Shown: positions 54,986 through 63,183 of the stretch, one piece after another
Numbering within the stretch: position 1 is the first letter of the stretch
Layout of the letters: every line of letters starts with the position of its first letter
Assembly: GCF_016704835.1 (NCBI RefSeq)
Contig: NZ_JADIZJ010000021.1
Span: 310,001 to 374,000 of the forward strand
DNA: 64,000 nucleotides
Direction: 5' to 3'
Origin: Sphingopyxis sp.
Lineage (GTDB): Bacteria; Pseudomonadota; Alphaproteobacteria; Sphingomonadales; Sphingomonadaceae
Translations under genes and position numbers: made by a program
Notes under the pieces: generated by a model
Seen by the model: the letters and a program-made list of their open reading frames with translations, nothing else
The model's database searches: none
What the model was told of the DNA's origin: nothing

Positions 54986-55662
54986 GTTGCTGCGGTTGCC
55001 GCCACGGATACGCGTCCCCCGCGCGCAGCGTGGCGACGGCCGCGGGCCCGCTCATCCAGATTGAGTGCCAAGCCGCCGGTTTCGCTCGGGCTGTCGCGAT
55101 CGATCGTCATCCAGCGTCCCACGCATTCGTGTGGTAACCAGCGGTCGCTGATCAAGCGGTCGAACCGCGCACACTGCGAAAAATCATAGCCTCCCGGCAG
55201 GCTCGCGAGCGGCGGCAGGTCGGCCCGCGTATAGTGCCGAACGATCAACCGCATCGGCCCCCGCGCCAGCTGCCCATCGACGCGCTCGACCTCTGGCAAA
55301 AAACTATTGGTCACCGACTGCGCCAGCACCGGCGCCGCGCCCCACAGCGCGCGGCCCCAGATCAGCAGCATCCCTGCTGCAACGACGCCGCAACCGATGA
55401 CAGTCGATCGCCCGAGCCTCATTTGCCAGCTGATCAGCAGCCCCGCCAACGCGCCTGCGGTCAGCGCCAGCAGCGCCCCGATCCAGTGCATCGCCGTTGG
55501 CATCGCCAGCCAGAGCGCGATCCACGCCCCCAGCGCAACGGGCAGCCACAGTGCGATCCGCTCGCGCTCCGCCTCCAGCCGTATCTCGATCGCGTCGCCC
55601 AGCCCTCGCCAGTGACTTGCCCAGTGCGCGGCAATGGGCGTTTGAAGCTGCCTTGTCGCCAT
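54982..55662 (-). pseudogene. comEC: comEC remnant with large internal deletion
   Basis: 226-residue frame starting at ATG 55662, after GGGGAG. Residues 1 to about 160 are the N-terminal ComEC region (transmembrane LWLPVALGAWIALWLAMP, then a DUF4131-like part ending GGYDF). Residues from about 162 on (RFDRLISDRWLPHECVGRW, then SETGGLALNL) match the end of the metallo-beta-lactamase-like domain. The competence transmembrane core and most of the nuclease-like domain, several hundred residues, are missing in frame. The join is near 55180. The gene between gltX and lexA is the usual comEC place in sphingomonads. DNA uptake through it should be lost. Confidence 0.75.
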
Positions 55663-55720
55663 GCTAGGGGCTCCCCGATCGCCGCCGCGGTGCGTGGCTA
55701 ATTGAGTGAAAGAGGCCTTG

Positions 55721-57184
55721 GTGGCAACCGATATTGAAACCAGTTTGACCACGACCTCCGAAGCGACGGGCGCCGCCGTGGTGACCCGATTTGCTCCCTC
55801 GCCGACCGGATTCCTGCACATCGGCGGCGCGCGCACCGCGCTGTTCAACTGGCTGTTCGCGCGTCATCACGGCGGCAAATTCCTGCTGCGTATCGAAGAT
55901 ACCGACCGCGCCCGGTCTACCGACGCAGCGATCGACGCGATCATTGACGGGATGCAATGGCTCGATCTCGACTGGGATGGCGAGGCCGTATTCCAGTTCG
56001 CGCGTGCCGATCGCCATGCCGCTATCGCGGCCGAATTGCTGGCGAAAGGCGAAGCTTACCGCTGTTATCTCACGCAGGACGAACTTGCAGCAATGCGCGC
56101 CGAAGCACAGGAAAAGCGCCTGCCGTTCCGGGTCCGCAGCCCCTGGCGAGACCGCGACAATGGCGACCCGTTGGTGCCGCACGTCGTACGCCTGCGCGCC
56201 CCGCAGGAGGGCGCAGCAACAATCGCCGACAAGGTTCAGGGCGATGTCACCGTCCAGAACGCCGAACTAGACGATTTCGTCCTGCTGCGCAGCGACGGCA
56301 CCCCAACCTATATGCTCAGCGTCGTCGTCGACGATAATGACATGGGCGTCACCCATGTTATCCGGGGCGACGACCATCTCAACAACGCCTTTCGCCAGTT
56401 AGCGCTGATTCGTTCGATGCAGTGGCGCGAGCCCGTCTATGCCCATGTCCCGCTGATCCACGGGCCCGACGGCGCAAAACTGTCGAAACGCCACGGCGCG
56501 CTGGGCGTCGACGCCTATCGCGACGAAATGGGTTATCTGCCCGAAGCGGTGAACAATTATCTGCTCCGCCTCGGCTGGGGCCATGGCGACGACGAAATCA
56601 TCAGCCGCGGCCAGGCGACCGAATGGTTCGACCTCGCGCATGTCGGTCGCTCACCCTCGCGCTTCGATTTTAAAAAGCTGGAGAATCTCAACGGCCATTA
56701 TCTGCGCGAGGCCGATGATGCGCGGCTCGCCACGCTGGTCGCGCCACGGGTCGAAACGCTCGTCAGCCGGTCACTCGACGACGCCGAGCGCGACGTGCTG
56801 ACGCGCGCCATGGAATCGCTCAAACCCCGCGCCAAAACGCTTGATGAAATCGCCGACGGGGCGTTGTTCCTGTTCCAAGCTGATCCGTTGCCGGTGGACG
56901 AAAAGGCTGGCGAAGTGCTAAAGGCGGCGCCCGAAGGCTTGCTGGCTGCCGTGACGCAGCGGCTGCGCGGGCTGAACCAATGGACGACAGAAGAGCTGGA
57001 CGCCGCCGTACGGGCCGAGGCCGAAGCCGCCGAACTGGGGCTCGGCAAGTTGGCTGGGCCATTACGCGCGGCGCTAACCGGCCGGACCGTTTCCCCAGGG
57101 ATTTTCGACGTGCTGTTGTTGCTTGGGCGTGATGTCAGTCTGGCCCGACTTGACGCAGCGCAACATTATCCGGCAGGGGCGTAA
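55721..57184 (+). CDS. gltX: Glutamyl-tRNA synthetase
   Basis: 487-residue class I synthetase. RFAPSPTGFLHIGGARTA holds the HIGH equivalent and KLSKRHGALGV the KMSKS equivalent. I chose GTG 55721 with AAGAGG just upstream rather than GTG 55706. It may be a GltX1-type enzyme charging tRNA-Glu and possibly tRNA-Gln, as in many alphaproteobacteria. Confidence 0.96.
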   Translation: MATDIETSLTTTSEATGAAVVTRFAPSPTGFLHIGGARTALFNWLFARHHGGKFLLRIEDTDRARSTDAAIDAIIDGMQWLDLDWDGEAVFQFARADRHAAIAAELLAKGEAYRCYLTQDELAAMRAEAQEKRLPFRVRSPWRDRDNGDPLVPHVVRLRAPQEGAATIADKVQGDVTVQNAELDDFVLLRSDGTPTYMLSVVVDDNDMGVTHVIRGDDHLNNAFRQLALIRSMQWREPVYAHVPLIHGPDGAKLSKRHGALGVDAYRDEMGYLPEAVNNYLLRLGWGHGDDEIISRGQATEWFDLAHVGRSPSRFDFKKLENLNGHYLREADDARLATLVAPRVETLVSRSLDDAERDVLTRAMESLKPRAKTLDEIADGALFLFQADPLPVDEKAGEVLKAAPEGLLAAVTQRLRGLNQWTTEELDAAVRAEAEAAELGLGKLAGPLRAALTGRTVSPGIFDVLLLLGRDVSLARLDAAQHYPAGA

Positions 57185-57218
57185 CCACGCTCTCCGCCGT
57201 CATAACAGGGAACAACAT

Positions 57219-58505
57219 ATGACCGACCAGCCCGCAAAAATCACCCTGGGTGACAAGACTGTCGAAAGCCCCGTCTTGTCGGGCACCGTAGGTCCCGACG
57301 TCGTCGATATCCGCAAATTCTATGCCCAGACCGGCGCCTTCACCTATGATCCCGGCTTCACCTCGACCGCGAGCTGCGAATCGCAGATCACCTATATCGA
57401 CGGCGACGAGGGCGTGCTGCTCCACCGCGGCTATGCGATCGGCGACCTTGCCGAGCATTCCAGCTTCATGGAAGTCTGCTATCTGCTGCTCAACGGCGAA
57501 CTGCCGAGCGCCGACGAGCTGGCGACGTTCGACTATACGATCACCCGCCACACGATGCTGCACGAGCAACTGGCGACATTCTATCGCGGGTTCCGCCGCG
57601 ATGCGCATCCGATGGCGATCATGTGCGGCGTTGTCGGCGCGCTCAGCGCTTTCTATCATGATTCGACCGAGATCCATGATCCGCACCAGCGGATGATCGC
57701 CAGCCACCGGCTGATCGCCAAAATGCCGACCATTGCCGCGATGGCGTATAAATATTCGGTCGGACAGCCATTCGTCTATCCCGACAACAAGCTCAGCTAC
57801 ACCGGCAATTTCCTGCGCATGACCTTTGGCGTTCCGGCCGAGGAATATGTGGTTAACCCGGTCGTCGAACGCGCGCTGGACCGCATCTTTATCCTCCACG
57901 CCGACCATGAGCAGAACGCATCGACCTCGACCGTCCGCCTGGCCGGTTCGTCGGGCGCCAACCCGTTCGCGTGCATCGCGGCCGGCATCGCCTGCCTGTG
58001 GGGCCCGGCGCATGGCGGCGCCAATGAAGCCGCGCTTAACATGCTGCGCGAAATCGGTCGCCCCGAACGCATCCCCGAATATATCGCGCGCGCCAAGGAC
58101 AAGGATGATCCGTTCCGCCTGATGGGCTTCGGCCACCGCGTTTATAAAAACTACGACCCGCGCGCGACGGTGATGCAGAAAACGGTGCGCGAAGTGTTCG
58201 AGGCGCTCAAGGTCAACGACCCGGTGTTCGAAGTCGCGCTGCAGCTCGAGGAAATGGCCCTCAGCGACCCCTATTTCGTCGAGAAAAAGCTGTTCCCGAA
58301 CGTCGATTTCTATTCAGGGGTTATCCTGTCGGCGATCGGTTTTCCGACGACGATGTTTACCGCACTCTTCGCGCTCGCCCGCACCGTGGGTTGGGTCGCG
58401 CAGTGGAACGAAATGATCTCCGACCCCGCCCAGAAAATCGGCCGCCCGCGCCAGCTCTACACGGGTCCGGCACCGCGCGATTATGTAGCGGTGGGCAAGC
58501 GCTGA
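57219..58505 (+). CDS. gltA: Citrate synthase
   Basis: 428 residues of the hexameric type found in Gram-negative bacteria. HADHEQNASTSTVRLAGSSG, the MGFGHRVYKNYDPRA segment with a catalytic His, and the C-terminal WNEMISDPAQKIGRPRQLY are typical. It opens the TCA cycle. ATG 57219 lies 35 nt after gltX and has CAGGGA upstream. Confidence 0.98.
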   Translation: MTDQPAKITLGDKTVESPVLSGTVGPDVVDIRKFYAQTGAFTYDPGFTSTASCESQITYIDGDEGVLLHRGYAIGDLAEHSSFMEVCYLLLNGELPSADELATFDYTITRHTMLHEQLATFYRGFRRDAHPMAIMCGVVGALSAFYHDSTEIHDPHQRMIASHRLIAKMPTIAAMAYKYSVGQPFVYPDNKLSYTGNFLRMTFGVPAEEYVVNPVVERALDRIFILHADHEQNASTSTVRLAGSSGANPFACIAAGIACLWGPAHGGANEAALNMLREIGRPERIPEYIARAKDKDDPFRLMGFGHRVYKNYDPRATVMQKTVREVFEALKVNDPVFEVALQLEEMALSDPYFVEKKLFPNVDFYSGVILSAIGFPTTMFTALFALARTVGWVAQWNEMISDPAQKIGRPRQLYTGPAPRDYVAVGKR

Positions 58506-58526
58506 TCACGGCAGACGCCAACAACG

Positions 58527-58555
58527 AAAAGGGGACCGTGTACGGCCCCCTTTTT
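58527..58555 (+). terminator. Rho-independent terminator of gltA
   Basis: Hairpin AAGGGGACCGT/ACGGCCCCC with a 2-nt nominal loop and one mismatch, followed by TTTTT, about 20 nt after the gltA stop. Confidence 0.85.
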
Positions 58556-58590
58556 CGGCCGGTCTCGACCGATTGCGGCTACCCGCAGCC

Positions 58591-58670
58591 TCGTCATCCC
58601 GGCGAAAGCCGGGATCTCGTCTGTGCCTAAATCCGAGAGGTTGAGATACCGACCTTCGCCGGGATGACGA
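58591..58670. repeat. Inverted intergenic repeat, family A
   Basis: Arms TCGTCATCCCGGCGAAAGCC and CCTTCGCCGGGATGACGA frame a divergent centre. It lies between the convergent gltA and kinase-like genes. Confidence 0.82.
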
Positions 58671-58712
58671 AACGGGAGTGACAACTCCCAACCCCAAAAC
58701 AGACGCCGCCGC

Positions 58713-60095
58713 CTACCCTACATCGCGCGCCGGCAGGCTCAGCGTAAACCTCGCCCCCTGCCCCGGCGCGCTATCGACGGTCAGATCGCCATCCATCGCC
58801 CGCGCCAGTCGCCGCGCGATATACAGCCCCAACCCCGAACCGCCGCTGTCGGTCCGCCCCAGCCGCTCGAATTTTTCGAACACCACCGCCTGTTGGTCGG
58901 CATCGATCCCCTGTCCCTGATCGGCGACCGTCACCGTCGCGTGGTCGCCTTCACGGTTGACGCGGATCCAGATCAGCGAATTGTCGGGCGAATAGCGGAT
59001 CGCGTTGCCCAGCAGGTTGAGCAGCACCTGCAACACGCGGCGGAACTCGCCGGTCGCGGGGGCCTTGTCATCGGTGCGCGGGGCGTCGATGCGGATGCCC
59101 TTTTCCTCGGCCTTCATGCCGAGCAGGCCGACCGCGCGGCGCGCCAGATCACCCAGGTCGATTTCGTCAGCGGCCGCCTTGAACCCCGGGCGCTCGATAT
59201 TCTGCAGATCGGCCAGGTCGTCGACCAGCCCCAGCAAATGCCGCCCCGCATGCGCGATATCGCCCGCGTAACGCGCATAATCCGCACGGATCGGGCCGTC
59301 GAACTGGCCCGAAATGGTCTCGGCGGTCGCAATGATCCGGCTGAGCGGACCGCGCAGCGCGCCGTCGATACGCCGACCAAATTGCGGGTCGGACAGCGGC
59401 AGCGAACCGAAGGCGGGATCGACCAGCATCGCTGCGGGCACCGCATCGACCATCACGTCACCCTCGGCGACCACGGCCGAACCGCGAAACCCGGTAAACC
59501 CGCCTACCGCGTCGAACAGTGCGTCGCCCGACAGGGTCATCGCCAAACGTCCATCAGGCGCGTCAGCCTGCACATGCTGGCCATCGAAACGCGACTGCCG
59601 CGCCAGCGCGCGCAGCACCGGAAAACGGCCGTCGCCATCGGGTTGCAGCTCGAACAATTCCGACAGCGAGCACCCTTCCCAATCGGCAGGGACCGGCGGT
59701 GCATCGGGCGCAGCGCGCAGAGCGACCATTCGCAACTGCTGGTCGCACTCCCAAGTCCAGCCATGCGGCATCACGACATTGTCGGCAATCGCCGGGATCT
59801 GCGGTTGCGCCACCGGCCGCGCGCGCCAGTCGCTGATCTCCAGGCTGGCGCCATCGGCGTCGGGGATGATCCTTACCAGCGCGAGGATGTCGCTATGGTC
59901 GTCGGCGGCGTGCAGCGGCCGGCTGATATCGCGGTGCAGCCGCTGCGCCAGCGCGACGAGCCGCGCCAGATGCGGCAGCGCCAACGGTTTGCCCAGCCCG
60001 GCGCCCGCGCGCTGTTGCAGCCGCAGCAGCGGCGCATCGGCGCTGACCAGCGCGCCCGACCGATCGATCCGGCCATGAACGATCCGCTCGTTCAT
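58713..60095 (-). CDS. Histidine kinase-like protein lacking the phosphoacceptor histidine
   Basis: 460 residues, no membrane helix. The N-terminal half (about 1-235) has no named domain. At the H box the usual HELRTPL reads GALRGPL (245-251), so the histidine is a glycine. The ATPase domain is intact: N box VLLNLLGNAIRYSPDN, G1 VADQGQGID, F box FEKFERLGR, G2 GGSGLGLYIARRL. It probably does not autophosphorylate in the normal way; it may be a regulatory pseudokinase or ATP-binding sensor. The upstream unknown gene overlaps it by 4 nt. Confidence 0.88.
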   Translation of the reverse strand: MNERIVHGRIDRSGALVSADAPLLRLQQRAGAGLGKPLALPHLARLVALAQRLHRDISRPLHAADDHSDILALVRIIPDADGASLEISDWRARPVAQPQIPAIADNVVMPHGWTWECDQQLRMVALRAAPDAPPVPADWEGCSLSELFELQPDGDGRFPVLRALARQSRFDGQHVQADAPDGRLAMTLSGDALFDAVGGFTGFRGSAVVAEGDVMVDAVPAAMLVDPAFGSLPLSDPQFGRRIDGALRGPLSRIIATAETISGQFDGPIRADYARYAGDIAHAGRHLLGLVDDLADLQNIERPGFKAAADEIDLGDLARRAVGLLGMKAEEKGIRIDAPRTDDKAPATGEFRRVLQVLLNLLGNAIRYSPDNSLIWIRVNREGDHATVTVADQGQGIDADQQAVVFEKFERLGRTDSGGSGLGLYIARRLARAMDGDLTVDSAPGQGARFTLSLPARDVG

Positions 60096-61012
60096 CGCTT
60101 GCCCTGCCCCGGAGCGAGCATCTCGCGATAGTCGCGCGCGCCGTCATCGGTGACCGCGCGCGATGGCAGCATTGTCAGCGACGCTTCGAGCGGCGCCAGC
60201 GCGGTGCGATCGAGGTGGAGCGGCGCGAGCAACGACGGCAGCGCCGCCGTCTCTGCTGTCAGCAGCGCCAGTGCCATATCGTCATAGCGGCGGTGGAGCG
60301 CCGCGGCGGCAAGCGCGATCAGCGTCGGCCAATCGTGCCGGGCGGTCGCCTGTCCGGCAGCTTCGGACAGGCCCGCGCCCAAAATCTTGTGATAGGCTGC
60401 TCCCGCGTCGGCAATTCCGCGCTGCGCGGCGTGACGTTCGGTGGCGACGCGCACCGCATCGCCCAGTTTGGCGGCGCGGGCTTGATACTGGCTGACCTCG
60501 GGGAGACGCCACGCAGCGACATCGCGCAACAACCCGCGAAACACGTCGCCGTCGAGGTCAGCAACCGCCAGCGCCGGGTGACCCAGCGCGTCAAAACGGC
60601 GCCGATCGGCAATCTGCAGTGCCAGATAGGCGCGGTCAACTTCGGACAGCGGCGCGCCAACCGCCGCCTCACTCTTCCCTTCGCCGGTATCGGCCAGGAT
60701 AGGCGGCGGCGGCGTGCGCTGCGCGGATTGTTCCCGCCAGCGATGTTCCTCGGCGCGGGCGAAGCAGATCGGCGCCAGCCGCGCGGCGCCTGGCACCCCG
60801 TTGCGCAGCCAATCGCGCCACAATCCGTCGGCGTCGATCGCAGGGTCCAGCCATGCTGCGACATCGGCGACCAGCCGGCGTGCGATCCCCAGCGACAGGG
60901 CGCGCTGCTCCTCGGTCAATCGTCCGGCCGCAGGGGCCGCCAGATAGTCCGCAAGTTCGCGCAGGCGCGCGGACAGCGGATCGATGCCGGACGAGGAGAC
61001 GGAGTCAGTCAT
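60092..61012 (-). CDS. Hypothetical protein coupled to the kinase-like gene
   Basis: 306 residues, no signal or membrane helix. Largely helical by appearance, Ala- and Arg-rich, with LSEVDRAYLALQIADRRRFD and DWPTLIALAAAALHRRYDDM as the most regular stretches. I recognise no domain with confidence; a HEAT- or DUF2336-like helical regulator is possible. Its stop overlaps the start of the kinase-like gene (ATGA), so both are probably made together and may interact. Confidence 0.75.
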   Translation of the reverse strand: MTDSVSSSGIDPLSARLRELADYLAAPAAGRLTEEQRALSLGIARRLVADVAAWLDPAIDADGLWRDWLRNGVPGAARLAPICFARAEEHRWREQSAQRTPPPPILADTGEGKSEAAVGAPLSEVDRAYLALQIADRRRFDALGHPALAVADLDGDVFRGLLRDVAAWRLPEVSQYQARAAKLGDAVRVATERHAAQRGIADAGAAYHKILGAGLSEAAGQATARHDWPTLIALAAAALHRRYDDMALALLTAETAALPSLLAPLHLDRTALAPLEASLTMLPSRAVTDDGARDYREMLAPGQGKR

Positions 61013-61070
61013 GCTCGATCGCGGATAGCAGGATGGCGTTAATACGCGCTAAACCTTGAAGCGCTTTGTA

Positions 61071-62285
61071 TTAGCGGGCTTCCGGGCGCCGTGCCAAGCG
61101 GAGCCAGAGCAGAATCTGGAGCAACGCCACCAGTGGCAGGATCGCGAACATCAGTGACGCAAAGCCGAACAGTAACGCGGGCGCCAGCATGATCCACGCC
61201 TGATCGGCGTCGGGCAGCAGCCAGTGGAAGCGCCGCCGCTCACTCGAATCCTCGTACAGCGAGCGCGCCAGCAGGATCGTCGCGGCGAGGCACGGCGCCA
61301 AGGCCGCCTCCGAAAATAGCGGCATGCGATGCCCCGGCCCCGCTAGCGCGACCAGCCACGGAAAAATCGCGAGCAAGGCCCACGCAAAGGTCCGAATGAC
61401 CTCGCGCACCCGGTCCTGCCCCGCGCTTTCGGCGCGGAACGCCGACAGGAAGCGCATCGCGGTCAGCCCCAGCCCGCCGAGGATCGCGACCAGCGCCCCC
61501 GCCGCCGCCAGGCCGCCCGCCGCCAGCGCCGCCACCGCCGCCCACAGCAAGGCAGTGAGAAACGGCAAGTATCGCGCGGTTGTCGGCGACTTGACCAGCA
61601 GTGGCCCGAAAAGCCGGATCAGCGGCATCATGATCGCCGACCGGCCGAATCCCATCCCGCCATATTCGACCTGCTGCAGGCTCGATTGCTCGATCAGCGC
61701 CGCGGTCGGGCGGTCGGTGACGATCGCGATCTCACCCTGTTCGAACAGCGCTGGTTCGCAATAGAGCCGTCGCGCGCCCGACTGCACCGCCAGCCGCAGC
61801 AGGGTGAGCATCATGTCCCATTCACCCGGCATTGCCGCGAGTTCGGCGACCATCGGCTCCGAAATGCTCGCGAGCCCACCCCACCGCCGCGTCGCGTCGA
61901 TCCGTTCAAAGCTTTGCGTCAGCGGCGTATCGCCGGTGACCAGGATCGCTGGCGCCCCCGGCTTGGCGATCGCGGCATAATGCGTGCCACCGGCGCGCAA
62001 CCCGTCGGCGACCAGAATGATCCGGTCGTCGCCCTGCACAAGCCCCATCAGGTCGGAGGCAGCGCGCACCGGGGTCACTTTCAGCCCGCGGCGGCGGATC
62101 CGGTCACAGGTGGCCAGCAGGTCGGCGGGAAGCGCCGCAACTGCGACGGCAATATGCGTCACCCCAACATCGGCCAGCCGCGCCGCCTGCCGCTCGATCA
62201 GCGTTTCGCCCGCCACGGTAACGAGCGCGCGCAGCCCGCCGTCGGGCAAGACTTCGCTGGCGCCGATCAGCGCAATCAGAGCCAT
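61071..62285 (-). CDS. Membrane protein with nucleotidyltransferase-like N-terminus
   Basis: About 404 residues from ATG 62285 (ATG 62327 is an alternative). The first half resembles a sugar-nucleotidyltransferase-type Rossmann domain (IALIGASEVLPDGGLRALVT, then LIERQAARLADVGVTHIAVA), but the signature glycine-rich loop with Lys is altered. The second half has five or more hydrophobic helices (about 255-400). The CDP-alcohol phosphotransferase DG...AR motif is not seen. A lipid or polyol phosphate function is possible but not shown. Confidence 0.8.
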   Translation of the reverse strand: MALIALIGASEVLPDGGLRALVTVAGETLIERQAARLADVGVTHIAVAVAALPADLLATCDRIRRRGLKVTPVRAASDLMGLVQGDDRIILVADGLRAGGTHYAAIAKPGAPAILVTGDTPLTQSFERIDATRRWGGLASISEPMVAELAAMPGEWDMMLTLLRLAVQSGARRLYCEPALFEQGEIAIVTDRPTAALIEQSSLQQVEYGGMGFGRSAIMMPLIRLFGPLLVKSPTTARYLPFLTALLWAAVAALAAGGLAAAGALVAILGGLGLTAMRFLSAFRAESAGQDRVREVIRTFAWALLAIFPWLVALAGPGHRMPLFSEAALAPCLAATILLARSLYEDSSERRRFHWLLPDADQAWIMLAPALLFGFASLMFAILPLVALLQILLWLRLARRPEAR

Positions 62286-62393
62286 CGGCGGGCGCGATGA
62301 TATTGAAACGTCACGGCTCACCGTCATATGGCGCCGAACCGGTTTGGCAAGCATCGCTTGTCGCGCCGTTACGGCGCATGATACGCCGCCGCG

Positions 62394-63101
62394 GTGACAG
62401 GCAACGGATCGGCAATCATCATCGGGGCTTCGGGCGGGATCGGCGCTGCGCTGGCCGACGCTTTGCAGGTAGATGGACACCATGACGTCATCCACCGCTT
62501 CGCGCGCCAGCTTCCCGCGCCGCACAGCATCGACATCACCGACGAAGCATCAGTCGCTGCCGCCGCAGCCTGGGTTCACGACAGCGGTCCGCCGCCGCGG
62601 CTGGTGATTGTCGCCACGGGCCTCCTCCACGCTCAGGGACAGCAGCCCGAACGAAAGCTCGCCGACATCAATGCCGACTGGATGGCGCAGAGCTTTGCTG
62701 TCAACACGATTGGACCGGCGCTGATTGCCAAATATTTCCTGCCCCTGCTGCCCCGCCGCGGACGCACCGTTTTCGCGATGCTGTCGGCGCGCGTCGGCAG
62801 CATCGGCGATAACCGCAGCGGCGGCTGGTACAGCTATCGCGCGTCGAAAGCCGCGCTCAACCAGCTGGTACGCAGCTTCGCGATTGCCGAAGCGCGGCGC
62901 AACCCTGACGCGCTCGTCGTCGCGCTGCACCCCGGCACTGTGGACACCAGCCTGTCGGCGCCGTTTCAGCGCGGCGTCCCCATCGAAAAGCTGACGTCGG
63001 CCGCCGCTGCCGCCGTCAATCTGCAGCGCACGCTAGAGACGCTGACATCCGCCGAAACCGGTCGGATTTTCGCGTGGGACGGCAGTGAAATCATTCCCTG
63101 A
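62394..63101 (+). CDS. Short-chain dehydrogenase/reductase, C-factor-like
   Basis: 235-residue SDR enzyme. NAD(P) motif GASGGIGAALADAL near residue 9; active-site Tyr-Lys in YSYRASKAALNQL; the sequence VALHPGTVDTSLSAPFQ is characteristic of the C-factor subgroup. Start GTG 62394. It is divergent from the preceding gene. The substrate is unknown. Confidence 0.9.
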   Translation: MTGNGSAIIIGASGGIGAALADALQVDGHHDVIHRFARQLPAPHSIDITDEASVAAAAAWVHDSGPPPRLVIVATGLLHAQGQQPERKLADINADWMAQSFAVNTIGPALIAKYFLPLLPRRGRTVFAMLSARVGSIGDNRSGGWYSYRASKAALNQLVRSFAIAEARRNPDALVVALHPGTVDTSLSAPFQRGVPIEKLTSAAAAAVNLQRTLETLTSAETGRIFAWDGSEIIP

Positions 63102-63183
63102 AAAGCTACCGAATCGCTGGCATTCCCCGCCGCCGTCGGCTAGGTAAAAACCACCTCCCGAAAAGCAGAAAAAAGGCCGGGTC

